Positions 1 to 8,704 of a DNA stretch of 54,276 nt are shown here, in pieces. Positions within the stretch are counted from its first letter, which is position 1, and each line of letters starts with the position of its first letter. The DNA comes from an uncultured Peptoniphilus sp. Its GTDB lineage: Bacteria; Bacillota; Clostridia; Tissierellales; Peptoniphilaceae. A program made the translations under genes and the position numbers. Where the stretch lies: the NCBI GenBank assembly GCA_902489255.1, contig CABTZF010000011.1:1-54276 (forward strand). Reading direction: 5' to 3'. The notes under the pieces are model-generated. The model searched no databases. It had not been told where the DNA came from and saw only the letters and a program-made list of their open reading frames with translations.

Positions 1-135
1 GTAATGCCCGGAGACAATGCAACATTCACAGTAACCCTAATCACACCCATAGCAATGGACGAAGGACTAAGATTTGCAATACGTGAAGGCGGAAGAACAG
101 TTGCATCAGGAGTTGTTTCTAAAATATTAGAATAA
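1..135 (+). CDS. tuf: Elongation factor Tu, C-terminal end (partial)
   Basis: The window opens in frame inside the last 44 codons of EF-Tu and runs to a TAA stop. The visible protein is the end of domain 3, with the hallmark PGDNATFTVTLITPIAMDEG and the closing motif RFAIREGGRTVASGVV. EF-Tu carries aminoacyl-tRNA to the ribosome as a GTP complex, and domain 3 contacts the tRNA and EF-Ts. The GTPase domain lies upstream of the window. A strong terminator begins 28 bases after the stop, so this is the last gene of its operon. Family assignment is essentially certain; whether this is the only tuf copy cannot be seen. Confidence 0.97.
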   Translation, partial: VMPGDNATFTVTLITPIAMDEGLRFAIREGGRTVASGVVSKILE

Positions 136-163
136 TTAGAACTTGATAATGTATTTTGATAGG

Positions 164-200
164 TACCCCCTTTACTGACAAAAAAGTAAAGGGGGTATTT
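164..200 (+). terminator. Rho-independent terminator after tuf
   Basis: A perfect 13-bp stem, TACCCCCTTTACT (164-176) pairing with AGTAAAGGGGGTA (185-197), with an 8-base loop, followed by TTT. Its position directly after tuf fits transcription termination of that operon. Confidence 0.9.
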
Positions 201-207
201 AATGAAA

Positions 208-237
208 AAAATCTGTTGGAAATTTCCAACAGATTTT
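208..237. terminator. Bidirectional terminator between tuf and the CmpB-like gene
   Basis: A perfect 30-base palindrome: AAAATCTGTTGGA (208-220), AATT centre, TCCAACAGATTTT (225-237). On the minus strand the stem is followed by further T residues, so it most likely ends the minus-strand operon 277-1484 and backs up the tuf terminator in the other direction. Confidence 0.85.
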
Positions 238-276
238 AAACCATTATAAAAAATTAATTAAAATTATTTGTAATTA

Positions 277-990
277 TTAAAAATTATTAAAATATTCATC
301 CTTATAGGATTTTAAGTTTTTTTCCGTATGTTTTAATTTAATATTTATTCTATAGGCGTGCCTACGGATTTTTCTTCCCCTATCAGCCAAGTAACCTTTA
401 GAAAGAGCCGGACTATTATTCATATTTTCAAATACGGCATCGGCACTTCTTTCTATATGGGCATGGATTTTTTTCAGTTCGGGGTTTAGCTTTTTTAGGG
501 CTGCAATTGTAAGTATCAGGTCTATTAGGCTTGTTACAGTTAGAGCTATAGCTAAGCTTATGAGAACAGAATCTTTCATGACAGATAAGGAAAAGAGGAG
601 AAAAGGTGTTGTAAATTTCACTATCAATATATTTGCCAGACCAAAAATAATGAAACCGTATAAGCAAACTCTTCCATGTATTTGAAAAGGATATTTTTCA
701 TAATTCCACCATTTTTTTCCAAAAACTCTTTCCAAAATATAGGAAACAAAATATTCTATAAGACAAGATCCAACTGAAGCTATTATAAATATGGCTGTGC
801 TTGAATAAATATTTTTAAGGACCATAAAGGAAATTGTTGCACCAAGTCCATATATGGGACAATAAGGTCCCAATAAAAATCCCCTGTTAACAAGTTTTTT
901 AAGTTCAAAGGAAGAACATAGGAAAGATTCCCATATCCATCCTACAAGTGAATATATGAAAAAACAAATGTAAATTTTTACAAAAGTCAT
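277..990 (-). CDS. CmpB/DUF1113-family putative ABC-transporter type IV membrane protein
   Basis: A 237-residue integral membrane protein with about five hydrophobic segments (roughly residues 5-23, 41-60, 64-84, 108-128, 135-163) and a basic, probably cytoplasmic tail. It matches the family called putative ABC-transporter type IV (CmpB, formerly DUF1113): GWIWE near residues 17-21, RGFLLGPYCPIYGLGA at 36-51, and WWNYEKYPFQIHGRVCL around 94-110. The family's substrate is not established. The ATG overlaps the stop of the upstream HD-domain gene by four bases (ATGA), so the two are translationally coupled. A shared terminator lies at 208-237. Confidence 0.8.
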   Translation of the reverse strand: MTFVKIYICFFIYSLVGWIWESFLCSSFELKKLVNRGFLLGPYCPIYGLGATISFMVLKNIYSSTAIFIIASVGSCLIEYFVSYILERVFGKKWWNYEKYPFQIHGRVCLYGFIIFGLANILIVKFTTPFLLFSLSVMKDSVLISLAIALTVTSLIDLILTIAALKKLNPELKKIHAHIERSADAVFENMNNSPALSKGYLADRGRKIRRHAYRINIKLKHTEKNLKSYKDEYFNNF

Positions 991-1484
991 AAAAGTTCCA
1001 TCTCCAAATTAAGGTTTATACCTTCTGTTTTAGTTACAGATTCCCTAACGCTTACAATTTTATCTGCAAAACTTACCACCCAAGTTTCTAAATATTTTGG
1101 AGGAATTATTGTTAGGGGAAACATATGCTTAATTATTATATCTCTTTCTACCCTGTTTAAGTCAAGTTCACAAGAGGCATTTTTGTAGGCTTCATAAGGG
1201 TGGGTAAAGCCATGAATATACTTGTATTTATGAGGCTTGTGCCAGTCATATAAGAAATAGTCATGTAAAAGTGCTCCTCTTATAAGAGAATCATAGTCAA
1301 CCTTTAAATTAAATTTTTCACAAATTACTATTGCCTCCCAAGCTACTGAAATCACATGGTCATATATACTTGTGGTTCCGTGTTGGATAAAATTTTTGTT
1401 TAAGGCAAAGCGGGTATTTTTTTCTAAAAATTTTATTGTGGATATTAATTTTTCTTTAGAATCTTTTCTAATATTTTTCATCAT
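987..1484 (-). CDS. HD-domain phosphohydrolase
   Basis: A 165-residue soluble protein of the HD metal-dependent phosphohydrolase superfamily. Visible metal ligands are H43 (YDHVISVA), the H74-D75 pair in GALLHDYFLYDWH, H120 (IIIKHMFPL) and D141 in SFADKIVSV. Related clostridial proteins are annotated simply as HD-domain proteins; the substrate, probably a nucleotide or phosphate ester, is unknown. Two adjacent ATGs (1484 and 1481) are possible. The GAGGT motif just upstream is spaced better for the second, which changes the protein by one residue. It is the promoter-proximal gene of a two-gene operon with the CmpB-like membrane protein. Confidence 0.8.
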   Translation of the reverse strand: MMKNIRKDSKEKLISTIKFLEKNTRFALNKNFIQHGTTSIYDHVISVAWEAIVICEKFNLKVDYDSLIRGALLHDYFLYDWHKPHKYKYIHGFTHPYEAYKNASCELDLNRVERDIIIKHMFPLTIIPPKYLETWVVSFADKIVSVRESVTKTEGINLNLEMELL

Positions 1485-1638
1485 TACCTCATCTTTTTTT
1501 CTACTATTTATATTTTACACGATAATTTTAAATTTTTTGTTAAGAAATTATTAAATTTTACTTTTATTTATATTTTTTCACTTATTTTCCAAGAGAAAAA
1601 ATAAGTTTGATATAGTATAATGGAGAAAAGGAGAAATT

Positions 1639-2163
1639 ATGAATATTTTAATTGTAGTTGATATGCAAAATGATTTTGTAAAGGAAACCTTAAATACTAA
1701 GGAAGCCTTGCAAATTGTTCCCAAACTCAAAAGTATAATTGAAAATTTTTATGGGGAAGTTATTTATACTTTGGACACCCATAATGAGGATTATTTAAAC
1801 ACTCAGGAAGGCAAAAATCTACCGGTAAAACATTGTATAGAAGGTACATGGGGCCATGAGATAATAGACGAATTTAAAGATATAGAAAATTTTAAGGATG
1901 CAAAATTTTTTAATAAAAATACTTTTGGCTCTAAAGACCTTGTAAAGTATTTAGAAGACTTAGATAAGAAAGAAAATATAGAAAAAATTTATTTTACAGG
2001 AGTTTGTACGGATATTTGTCTTGTATCTAACGCCCTATTAATAAAGGCTTTCTTGCCGGAAATTGAACTTTACGTATATAAAGAAGCCTGCGCAGGTCTT
2101 AATCCACAAAAGAATGCAGCCGCCTTGGATGTATTAAATTCTTGCCAAGTTTATACAATATGA
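1639..2163 (+). CDS. Isochorismatase-family cysteine hydrolase, nicotinamidase-like
   Basis: A 174-residue cysteine hydrolase of the isochorismatase/PncA fold. The catalytic triad is visible: D8 in VVDMQNDF, K93 in FFNKNTFGS and nucleophile C127 in GVCTDICL. Residues matching the nicotinamidase metal site are also present (D46 and H48 in TLDTHNED, H65 in PVKHCIEGTWG), favouring nicotinamide-to-nicotinate deamidation in NAD salvage over isochorismate cleavage. At 174 residues it is slightly short for PncA (about 180-210). A TATAAT box at 1616-1621 and the GGAG/GGAGAA stretch before the ATG mark the start of a long plus-strand block. The next gene overlaps its stop (ATGA). Confidence 0.8.
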   Translation: MNILIVVDMQNDFVKETLNTKEALQIVPKLKSIIENFYGEVIYTLDTHNEDYLNTQEGKNLPVKHCIEGTWGHEIIDEFKDIENFKDAKFFNKNTFGSKDLVKYLEDLDKKENIEKIYFTGVCTDICLVSNALLIKAFLPEIELYVYKEACAGLNPQKNAAALDVLNSCQVYTI

Positions 2164-3533
2164 AAAAATATATAGAAAAAAGTATTGATAAGTATGCAAA
2201 TGACCTTTCATTCGCCATGCCGGGTCACAAGGGAAAAAATTATTTCGACCTGGATATAAAAAGAGATTTAACAGAATTTTTAGAAACGGACAATTTATTA
2301 AGCCCTAAGGGAGTTATAAAAAAATCTCAAGAAGAACTGGCGAGAATTTTTTCATCAAAATATTCTTTTTATATACCAAACGGCTCATCAGGAGCATTAA
2401 ACATTGCCATATCTGCCTTGGTAAAAGGTAAAGACAGGGTTCTTGTTCAAAGAAATGCCCACAAGTCAATAATTAATTCTATTATAATAAATGATTTGGA
2501 CCCCATATATATAGAAGCAAAATATGATGAGGAAAATGCTCTTTTTCTGGGGATAGAAATTGAAAAACTTGAGAAAATTTTGGAAACCGAATCAATTAAT
2601 TTGGCAATATTTGTAAGTCCAAACTATTATGGAGCTATATTAAAATTAAGGGAAATTGTAGATCTTTGCCATAGGAAAGGTGTTCCTGTAATTGTAGATG
2701 AAGCTCATGGAAGTCATTTGTATTTTTCCAAGCTAAAGAGCTTAGCGGGGAATTTGTCGGGAGCAGATATTGTAATAAATTCAACCCATAAAACCCTTCC
2801 GTCATTGACTCAAACAGCCATTTTACATGTTAATACAGACGTGGTGGATAGGGATAAGATTTTAAAATATATTAATTTATTTACAACTACATCGCCTTCA
2901 TTTTTGTTTTTAATTTCTCAAGAAGAGGGAATATCTTTAATGGAAAAAGAAGGACATGAAAGACTTGACTTATTGGAAACTGAGCTTGGTAAAATTGAAA
3001 AAGAAGAAAAAATATCAAGTTATAATATTAAAGACCCTACAATTAGCGCCTATGATCCAATGAAATTTTTGTTTAGATTGCCAAACTTAAGTGGGTTTGA
3101 AATTGTAAAAAAATTTCATTTAGAATATAATATAAGACTAGAGATGGGGGATTTATATTATGCTCTGGCAATATTTTCACCTATGACCTCTACAAAAGAT
3201 TTAAGAAAATTCACAGGTATTTTAGGTAAATATAAGAAAGGGCAATATAATAAAATTATGAGAGTAAAATTTCCTAAACCACAAAAACTTATCTCTCCAA
3301 GGAGGGCTTTTGATAGCGAATCTGTTTTTAAGCCGTTAAGAGAAAGTAAAGAAATGATATGTGCAGGCAGCATCTTCTTATACCCGCCCGGAGTTCCCCT
3401 TGTTTCCTATGGAGAAAAAATTACCGGAGAAGTAATTGACTTTATAGAAGATTATTTAGATAAAGGTTTGGAAGTAGTAGGTATTAATGATGGTAAGATA
3501 GAGGTAGTTAATGAGTCTATTTGTAACTTTTGA
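2160..3533 (+). CDS. Orn/Lys/Arg decarboxylase-family PLP enzyme (YaaO-like)
   Basis: A 457-residue fold-type I PLP enzyme of the Orn/Lys/Arg decarboxylase group. It shows FAMPGHKGKNYF at 18-29, the PLP-ring Asp in VIVDEAHGSH (D180), and the Schiff-base lysine in NSTHKTLPSLTQTA (K211). It has the short build (about 460-480 residues) of Bacillus YaaO and not the 700-plus of inducible acid-stress decarboxylases. The order decarboxylase-tmk-darA-holB-ricT matches B. subtilis. Which amino acid it decarboxylates cannot be read from sequence. I place the start at the ATG that overlaps the previous stop; an in-frame TTG at 2142 would add six residues but has no better ribosome site. Confidence 0.85.
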   Translation: MKKYIEKSIDKYANDLSFAMPGHKGKNYFDLDIKRDLTEFLETDNLLSPKGVIKKSQEELARIFSSKYSFYIPNGSSGALNIAISALVKGKDRVLVQRNAHKSIINSIIINDLDPIYIEAKYDEENALFLGIEIEKLEKILETESINLAIFVSPNYYGAILKLREIVDLCHRKGVPVIVDEAHGSHLYFSKLKSLAGNLSGADIVINSTHKTLPSLTQTAILHVNTDVVDRDKILKYINLFTTTSPSFLFLISQEEGISLMEKEGHERLDLLETELGKIEKEEKISSYNIKDPTISAYDPMKFLFRLPNLSGFEIVKKFHLEYNIRLEMGDLYYALAIFSPMTSTKDLRKFTGILGKYKKGQYNKIMRVKFPKPQKLISPRRAFDSESVFKPLRESKEMICAGSIFLYPPGVPLVSYGEKITGEVIDFIEDYLDKGLEVVGINDGKIEVVNESICNF

Positions 3534-4119
3534 AGGGGCAGACGGAATTGGCAAGTCAACAATTGCAAATCTTATTTATGAAGAACTTTTAAAAAGAAAG
3601 ATAAAGACTATTAAAACCAGAGAACCCGGAGGAACCAGAATATCCGAGGCAATAAGAAATATTATTTTAGACAATAATAATAAAGAAATGGATATAAGAT
3701 GTGAAGCTCTTCTATATGCAGCAAGTCGTGCCCAACATATTAAAGAAAAGATTTTACCCGCTCTAAAAGATGATTGTGTCGTAATTTGTGAAAGATTTGT
3801 TTTGTCATCACTTGCCTATCAAGGAGCAGGAAGAGGAGAAGATTTTCAAGATATATTGGCTATAAATGCCTATGCAACTAGGGGCCTTGAACCTGATATA
3901 GTTTTTATTTTTCAAAATAAAAAAGATACTCTTGTTCGAAAATTGAAGAATGCAGACAGGATGGAAGAGGCCGGAGATGAATTTCATATTAAGGTTCGTA
4001 ATTTCTATAAGAATTTAAAGAAAAAGGATAATTATTATTTTATAGATGCATCACAAAGTATTAATCAAGTATATTTAGAAACCTTAAAAATACTTGAAGA
4101 TGTGGGAGGTTTAAAATGA
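3511..4119 (+). CDS. tmk: Thymidylate kinase
   Basis: A 202-residue dTMP kinase, converting dTMP to dTDP for DNA synthesis. Motifs in order: P-loop FEGADGIGKST (7-17), the TREPGGT loop (37-43), the dTMP-binding ERFVLSSLAYQGAGRG (94-109), and the lid-region DRMEEA. The length is normal for the family. The ATG lies inside the upstream decarboxylase gene (23-base overlap), with GAGGT six bases before it. It is followed by a four-base overlap with the darA-type gene, so the cluster is tightly coupled. This neighbourhood is highly conserved in Firmicutes. Confidence 0.97.
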   Translation: MSLFVTFEGADGIGKSTIANLIYEELLKRKIKTIKTREPGGTRISEAIRNIILDNNNKEMDIRCEALLYAASRAQHIKEKILPALKDDCVVICERFVLSSLAYQGAGRGEDFQDILAINAYATRGLEPDIVFIFQNKKDTLVRKLKNADRMEEAGDEFHIKVRNFYKNLKKKDNYYFIDASQSINQVYLETLKILEDVGGLK

Positions 4120-4442
4120 AGTTAATTATTTCTATAGTTCAAGATGTAGACAGTGAAAATTTAATTCAAAGATTAAACGAAGAAGGTTTTAGAGTTACTA
4201 AAATATCTTCAACAGGAGGATTTTTAAAGGCAGGGAATACAACCCTACTTTCAGGGGTTATAGAAGATGAATATTCTAAATATATGAATATAATGGAAGA
4301 AAATTCTAGAACGCGTATAATAACAAAGACTATTACACCAATTAATATACCGGGGCAGGCAATGATACCTGTTCCTGTAAATGTAAAAGTTGGCGGTGCT
4401 ACAATCTTTGTAATGGATGTAGTGGATTTTAAGAGATTTTAG
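4116..4442 (+). CDS. darA: Cyclic-di-AMP receptor, PII-like (DarA/PstA)
   Basis: A 108-residue PII-like protein matching Bacillus DarA (YaaQ) and staphylococcal PstA. The signature VTKISSTGGFLKAGNTTLLSG (residues 27-47) includes the nucleotide-binding TGGF...GNTT segment; VGGATIFVMDV near the end is the final core strand. DarA/PstA trimers bind c-di-AMP between subunits; the downstream target is not settled in general. The full-length variable loop region (about residues 53-91, with PINIPGQAMIPVPVNV) is present. It starts inside the tmk stop (ATGA) and is followed eight bases later by a shortened paralogue. Confidence 0.92.
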   Translation: MKLIISIVQDVDSENLIQRLNEEGFRVTKISSTGGFLKAGNTTLLSGVIEDEYSKYMNIMEENSRTRIITKTITPINIPGQAMIPVPVNVKVGGATIFVMDVVDFKRF

Positions 4443-4450
4443 GTGATAAA

Positions 4451-4735
4451 ATGAAGATGATTATTGCAATAGTTCAAGATAAATTTGTAGATGAACTGCT
4501 TGACAGATTTTTAGGAGAAGACATATATGTTACCAGGCTTTCATCAACTGGTGGTTTTTTCAAATCCGGCAATACCACTTTGCTCTTAGGATGCAAGGAT
4601 GATGAAATAGAAAAAATTGAAGGAATTTTTAAAAAAATAACGGAAAAAGAAGAAGTTATTTCAGACAAGGGATCTTTTGAAGTTGCCGGAGCTACAATTT
4701 TTGTTGTAGATTTGGAAGAATCTAAAAGGATATAA
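4451..4735 (+). CDS. Second DarA/PstA-like protein with internal loop deletion
   Basis: A 94-residue paralogue of the preceding DarA. Residues 1-52 align without gaps, including VTRLSSTGGFFKSGNTTLLLG, and the last 17 residues (VAGATIFVVDLEESKRI) match the last strand. About 14 residues are missing between them, in the region that forms the extended loops of DarA. The putative c-di-AMP pocket motif is kept, so it may still bind the nucleotide or form mixed trimers while presenting a different surface to partners; that is inference. GGTGAT precedes the ATG, and its TAA overlaps the holB ATG (TAATG). It is not a pseudogene: the frame is clean and the core is conserved. Confidence 0.85.
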   Translation: MKMIIAIVQDKFVDELLDRFLGEDIYVTRLSSTGGFFKSGNTTLLLGCKDDEIEKIEGIFKKITEKEEVISDKGSFEVAGATIFVVDLEESKRI

Positions 4736-5694
4736 TGGAAAAGGTAAATCCGATTTTTTTAGAAGATAAAATTGTTACAAATAAGCTTGACTTTGCTCTT
4801 AAAAACGGAGATTATTCTCATGCTTATTTATTTGTAGGGCCAAGGGGAATTGGAAAATATGCTCAGGCAAAAAATTTTGCCAGGGCAATAATTTGTGGTG
4901 ATAATAAAAATCCCCAATCTTTTTGCAATTTGGCCTTAGATTATTTTCATCCGGATTTAATTGAAGTTAGAGATAAGGATATTATAAAAAAAGAAACTAT
5001 AGAAGAATTAATAGAAAAAGCAAGTATTAAACCCTTTGAAGCAAATAGAAAAATTATTTTAATAGATAATTTTGACAGAGTAAGTACCGAAGGGCAAAAT
5101 GCTCTTTTGAAGACCTTGGAAGAACCTGAGGATTATTTGATTATTATTTTAGTTTCATCTAATAGTAATAATATCCTGCCTACAATAAGATCAAGAACTA
5201 AAATTTTGCAATTTAAAACAATATCTATAGAAAGAATTTATGAATTTCTTTTAAAAAGTGGTCTTTCAGAAAAAAATGCTAAACTTTTTTCAAGACTTTC
5301 AGGGGGCAGCGTTGGTCTAGCCAAGAGATATATGACAGATCCTGATCTTATAGGCAAGAGAGATAAGCTTGTAGAGCTTATTGACAATTTAATTAGAATA
5401 GGTTCTTATTATATATTCTCTTATTTGGACTATTTTAAGGAAAATAAGGATGATATTGAAGAAATTTTAAATTTTATGGGGCTATGGTTCAGAGATTTGG
5501 CCCTTATAAAATTAAATAAGAAAGAAAACATTATTAATATAGATAAATTGGATATATTGGAACTTGAGAATATTTCTTTGGACAGGGCGATTTTTCTCTA
5601 TGAAAAAACTTTAGTTACCAATGAAAATTTGAGCAAAAATATGAATTTTGATTTGAGCATAGAAGCTCTTTTTATGCATATAGGAGGAATTTAG
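4735..5694 (+). CDS. holB: DNA polymerase III delta-prime subunit
   Basis: A 319-residue clamp-loader subunit of the AAA+ family. The N-terminal P-loop-like segment is LFVGPRGIGKYAQAK (32-46), where the usual Ser/Thr after the lysine is Tyr, so ATP hydrolysis is doubtful, as in known delta-prime subunits. FHPDLIEV near residue 71, NALLKTLEEP and the SRC-region variant TIRSRTKILQF follow. Helical C-terminal collar residues complete the length. Its position between darA-type genes and ricT is the standard Firmicutes arrangement. The start ATG overlaps the upstream stop. Confidence 0.93.
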   Translation: MEKVNPIFLEDKIVTNKLDFALKNGDYSHAYLFVGPRGIGKYAQAKNFARAIICGDNKNPQSFCNLALDYFHPDLIEVRDKDIIKKETIEELIEKASIKPFEANRKIILIDNFDRVSTEGQNALLKTLEEPEDYLIIILVSSNSNNILPTIRSRTKILQFKTISIERIYEFLLKSGLSEKNAKLFSRLSGGSVGLAKRYMTDPDLIGKRDKLVELIDNLIRIGSYYIFSYLDYFKENKDDIEEILNFMGLWFRDLALIKLNKKENIINIDKLDILELENISLDRAIFLYEKTLVTNENLSKNMNFDLSIEALFMHIGGI

Positions 5695-6585
5695 ATGATA
5701 GATGTAGCGGGCGTTAGATTTAAGAAAACCGGAAAAATCTACTACTTTGATCCGCTAGATAGTGGTGCCAAGGTTGGCGACAATGTAATTGTAGAAACAA
5801 TAAGAGGTTTGGAATATGGAAATGTCATCATTTTAAAAACTTTTGAGGATGAGGACTTTTCAGCAGAATTAAAGCCTGTTATTAGAATAGCTACATTTGA
5901 TGATGAAAGAAAAAACATTGATAATAAAAATAGGGCCAAAGAGGCAATAATTATTTGCGAACAAAAAATTAAAGACCATAATTTACAAATGGAATTATTA
6001 TCATGTGAATATACATTTGACAATTCAAAATTATTATTTTATTTTACAGCAGATGGGCGTGTAGACTTTAGAGAATTAGTTAAAGATTTGGCTGCAGTCT
6101 TTAAAACAAGAATAGAACTTAGACAAATAGGTGTGCGTGATGAGGCCAAGCTAATAGGAGGTCTGGGGTGTTGTGGCAGAAGTTGTTGTTGCTCAACATT
6201 TTTGACAGAATTTTCACCGGTTTCCATAAAGATGGCTAAGGATCAAAACTTATCCTTAAATCCGACAAAGATTTCGGGAATTTGTGGTAGACTGATGTGT
6301 TGTTTAAAATACGAACAAAAAGGCTACGAATGCATAAATAAAATTATGCCCCATGTTGGAGAATTTATAGAAACGGAAAAAGGTCAGGCTCTTGTAGTTT
6401 CAACTTATCCAATTCAAGAATTGGTCAAGGCTTCTTTAAGATATGATGACGAAACCGTTATTGAATACTTTGATGTAAAAGATATTAAAAAAACCGGTAA
6501 GTTTGATAAAAATTTTCTGGCATCAAAAACTGAAAATGAAGAAGTATATGATGAAAAAGAATTGTCCGAATTAGAAAAAGACTAA
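5695..6585 (+). CDS. ricT: PSP1-domain protein RicT/YaaT
   Basis: A 296-residue PSP1-domain protein orthologous to Bacillus RicT (YaaT). The cysteine-rich core is GLGCCGRSCCCSTFL (157-170) followed by ICGRLMCCLKYE (196-207), giving Cys at 159, 160, 164-166, 197, 202 and 203. In B. subtilis RicT binds RicA and RicF in an Fe-S-containing complex affecting RNase Y and developmental phosphorelays. Whether RicA and RicF exist here cannot be seen. The gene starts directly after the holB stop, preceded by AGGAGG, with an acidic tail at the C-terminus. Confidence 0.93.
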   Translation: MIDVAGVRFKKTGKIYYFDPLDSGAKVGDNVIVETIRGLEYGNVIILKTFEDEDFSAELKPVIRIATFDDERKNIDNKNRAKEAIIICEQKIKDHNLQMELLSCEYTFDNSKLLFYFTADGRVDFRELVKDLAAVFKTRIELRQIGVRDEAKLIGGLGCCGRSCCCSTFLTEFSPVSIKMAKDQNLSLNPTKISGICGRLMCCLKYEQKGYECINKIMPHVGEFIETEKGQALVVSTYPIQELVKASLRYDDETVIEYFDVKDIKKTGKFDKNFLASKTENEEVYDEKELSELEKD

Positions 6586-6587
6586 AA

Positions 6588-8696
6588 ATGAAAATAGAAA
6601 ATAATATTTTAAAAATTTATAATAAAGTTAAAGAATTTTGCAAGAATAATTTTGGAAAAACAAAAGGAGCGGAAATTATTTTAAAGGCTTTAATTTCTCT
6701 TCTTTATGCCTGTGATCATTATTACTATCTTGAAGATTTTAAAATTCCGGGAATACTTGCCCTCATTCTTGACGGTGCAATAATATATTTAGCCATAAGT
6801 ATTTTTATATTTTTTGCTAAATATATCATGGTGGTAATTTTTAGAATCAAGCCGATCAATTTAACAACATATATTCTATTATTTTTTGCCTTGGATTTTT
6901 TTGTAGGCGAAAGTTTAGATTTGGATCTTCCAACATGGCAATACAATTTATTATTAATGGGAATTTTAATATATACAATTATTTTTTCCAAATCAACGAT
7001 ATCACTTTTTAAAAATAAAAAAAAATTAGCCTTGCTCCTATTTTTGCCATCTATATCTCTAGGTCTTGGAATTTTTTATTTTTTCCTTTTTCCGGGATTT
7101 GAAAGACAAAACCTGAATCTGCCAAAATTTAATAAGGATAATATTGTGGAAAGACTAAGCATTGGTGAAGCAATAAGTTTTTCTTATGATGGACCGGAAG
7201 TTCCGTTAAATAAATATGTAAATTATAGCGGGATGACTAAAAAAGTTAGGGATTTTTATTTCAAGAAAAAATTAAACCAAGTTCCCCTAAAAGGGCAGGT
7301 TTACTTGCCTAAGGGCAGAAAAAATTCTCCTGTACTTTTCATAGTGCATGGCAACCATAGAATGACCGAAAAAAATTATTTGGGTTACGAATATTTAGGA
7401 AATTATTTAGCAGAAAGGGGAATTGCCGTCATTTCAATAGATATGAATATGCTTAACGGTTTTATGAAATATTCTGTAAAAAATGAAAATGACGCAAGGG
7501 CAATTCTACTTTTAGAAAATGTTAAATATATATTAAAAGAAAATAGAAATGAAAAATCAAAATTTTATAAGACTATAGACCCTACTAACATAGCCCTTCT
7601 TGGTCATTCAAGAGGTGGGGAAGCAATTGCCATTGCTAATAATTTTAATAAACTGAATAGAAACCCTGATAATGGAAATGAAAAGTTCGATTACGGTTTT
7701 AATATTAAAGGACTTATAGGTGTAGCGCCAACTTATGGGCAATATAAGCCTTCAGACAAAAAATTAAAGCTTTGGGATGTCAATTATTTAACCTTAGCAG
7801 GGACAAATGATTGCGATGTAACAACTTTTGAAGGACAAATGCAATATGATAGTTTGAAATTTCCTGAAAATTCTGATAAATTCAAGGCAAGTGTCTATAT
7901 AGGCTATGCCAACCACGGTAATTTCAATAGTCTTTGGGGTGAATTTGATACTGAGGCGCCTGAAGGGTTAAATATTAACCGCAAGGAACTTCTGGATGGA
8001 ATTAATCAAAGGAGAATACTTTGTATTTATGTCTACAATTTTTTGGAAAATATTTTTGACAAGTCTTTTAATAGAGATTTATTTAAATACGGTCCCTATA
8101 AATATAAGGATTTTCCGGAAACAACCTACTATTCAAGGTACATGGACGGATCATATGAAAATATTTGTAATTTTGAAGAAGACACCAATATACAAAGTGC
8201 CTCAACTTACGGAGATTATATAAGCTATGAAAATTTCTCGGATATCTATGAAGCTGCTCACAGCTATGGAGAGGACAAGGGTGAAGATAATGCGGTATTT
8301 TTGTCTACAAATGACAAGTCAAAGTATGAAATATTTTTAAAACATTTGCCCAAGACCAGAAAATTTTTGGTATTTGATTTGGAGAACTTTGAAGAAATTA
8401 ATAATAACAATATGGACTTTACAATAAGAATTCAAGATACGATGGGTGAAAACTCCTATGTTAATTTTAAGGATTATTTTCTAGCCTATCCTCCAACAAA
8501 AGTTTACCTATGGAAGACGAACTATTTATTTGATGATTATTATAATTATTCAGCACCCATAAGCCAAAGAATAAAACTGGAGGATTTCAAAATTAATAAT
8601 CCCCTAATAAATTTAGATAAAATTAATAAAATTGAATTTGATTTTGACAAAAGCTTTGGTGACATATCTTTAGACAACATAGGTTTTGCAAACTAG
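6588..8696 (+). CDS. Membrane-anchored alpha/beta serine hydrolase
   Basis: A 702-residue protein with two parts. Residues about 30-170 hold roughly five hydrophobic helices. The remainder carries an alpha/beta-hydrolase domain with oxyanion-region HGNHR (254-258), nucleophile elbow GHSRGG (S341), an acid in LAGTNDCDV (D408 or D410) and H443 in YANHGNF, so the Ser-Asp-His triad is complete. The C-terminal 200 residues match nothing I recognise and look beta-rich. The topology suggests an enzyme facing outside and acting on lipid or envelope esters; this is inference. It follows ricT by two bases and precedes murB by eight. The ribosome site is weak, suggesting coupling to ricT translation. 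Substrate unknown. Confidence 0.7.
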   Translation: MKIENNILKIYNKVKEFCKNNFGKTKGAEIILKALISLLYACDHYYYLEDFKIPGILALILDGAIIYLAISIFIFFAKYIMVVIFRIKPINLTTYILLFFALDFFVGESLDLDLPTWQYNLLLMGILIYTIIFSKSTISLFKNKKKLALLLFLPSISLGLGIFYFFLFPGFERQNLNLPKFNKDNIVERLSIGEAISFSYDGPEVPLNKYVNYSGMTKKVRDFYFKKKLNQVPLKGQVYLPKGRKNSPVLFIVHGNHRMTEKNYLGYEYLGNYLAERGIAVISIDMNMLNGFMKYSVKNENDARAILLLENVKYILKENRNEKSKFYKTIDPTNIALLGHSRGGEAIAIANNFNKLNRNPDNGNEKFDYGFNIKGLIGVAPTYGQYKPSDKKLKLWDVNYLTLAGTNDCDVTTFEGQMQYDSLKFPENSDKFKASVYIGYANHGNFNSLWGEFDTEAPEGLNINRKELLDGINQRRILCIYVYNFLENIFDKSFNRDLFKYGPYKYKDFPETTYYSRYMDGSYENICNFEEDTNIQSASTYGDYISYENFSDIYEAAHSYGEDKGEDNAVFLSTNDKSKYEIFLKHLPKTRKFLVFDLENFEEINNNNMDFTIRIQDTMGENSYVNFKDYFLAYPPTKVYLWKTNYLFDDYYNYSAPISQRIKLEDFKINNPLINLDKINKIEFDFDKSFGDISLDNIGFAN

Positions 8697-8704
8697 GAGG
8701 ATTA

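Noticed and set aside
2142..2159. Upstream TTG start for the decarboxylase-like gene
   Set aside because: The ATG at 2160 overlaps the previous stop, as elsewhere in this block, and TTG has no better ribosome site.
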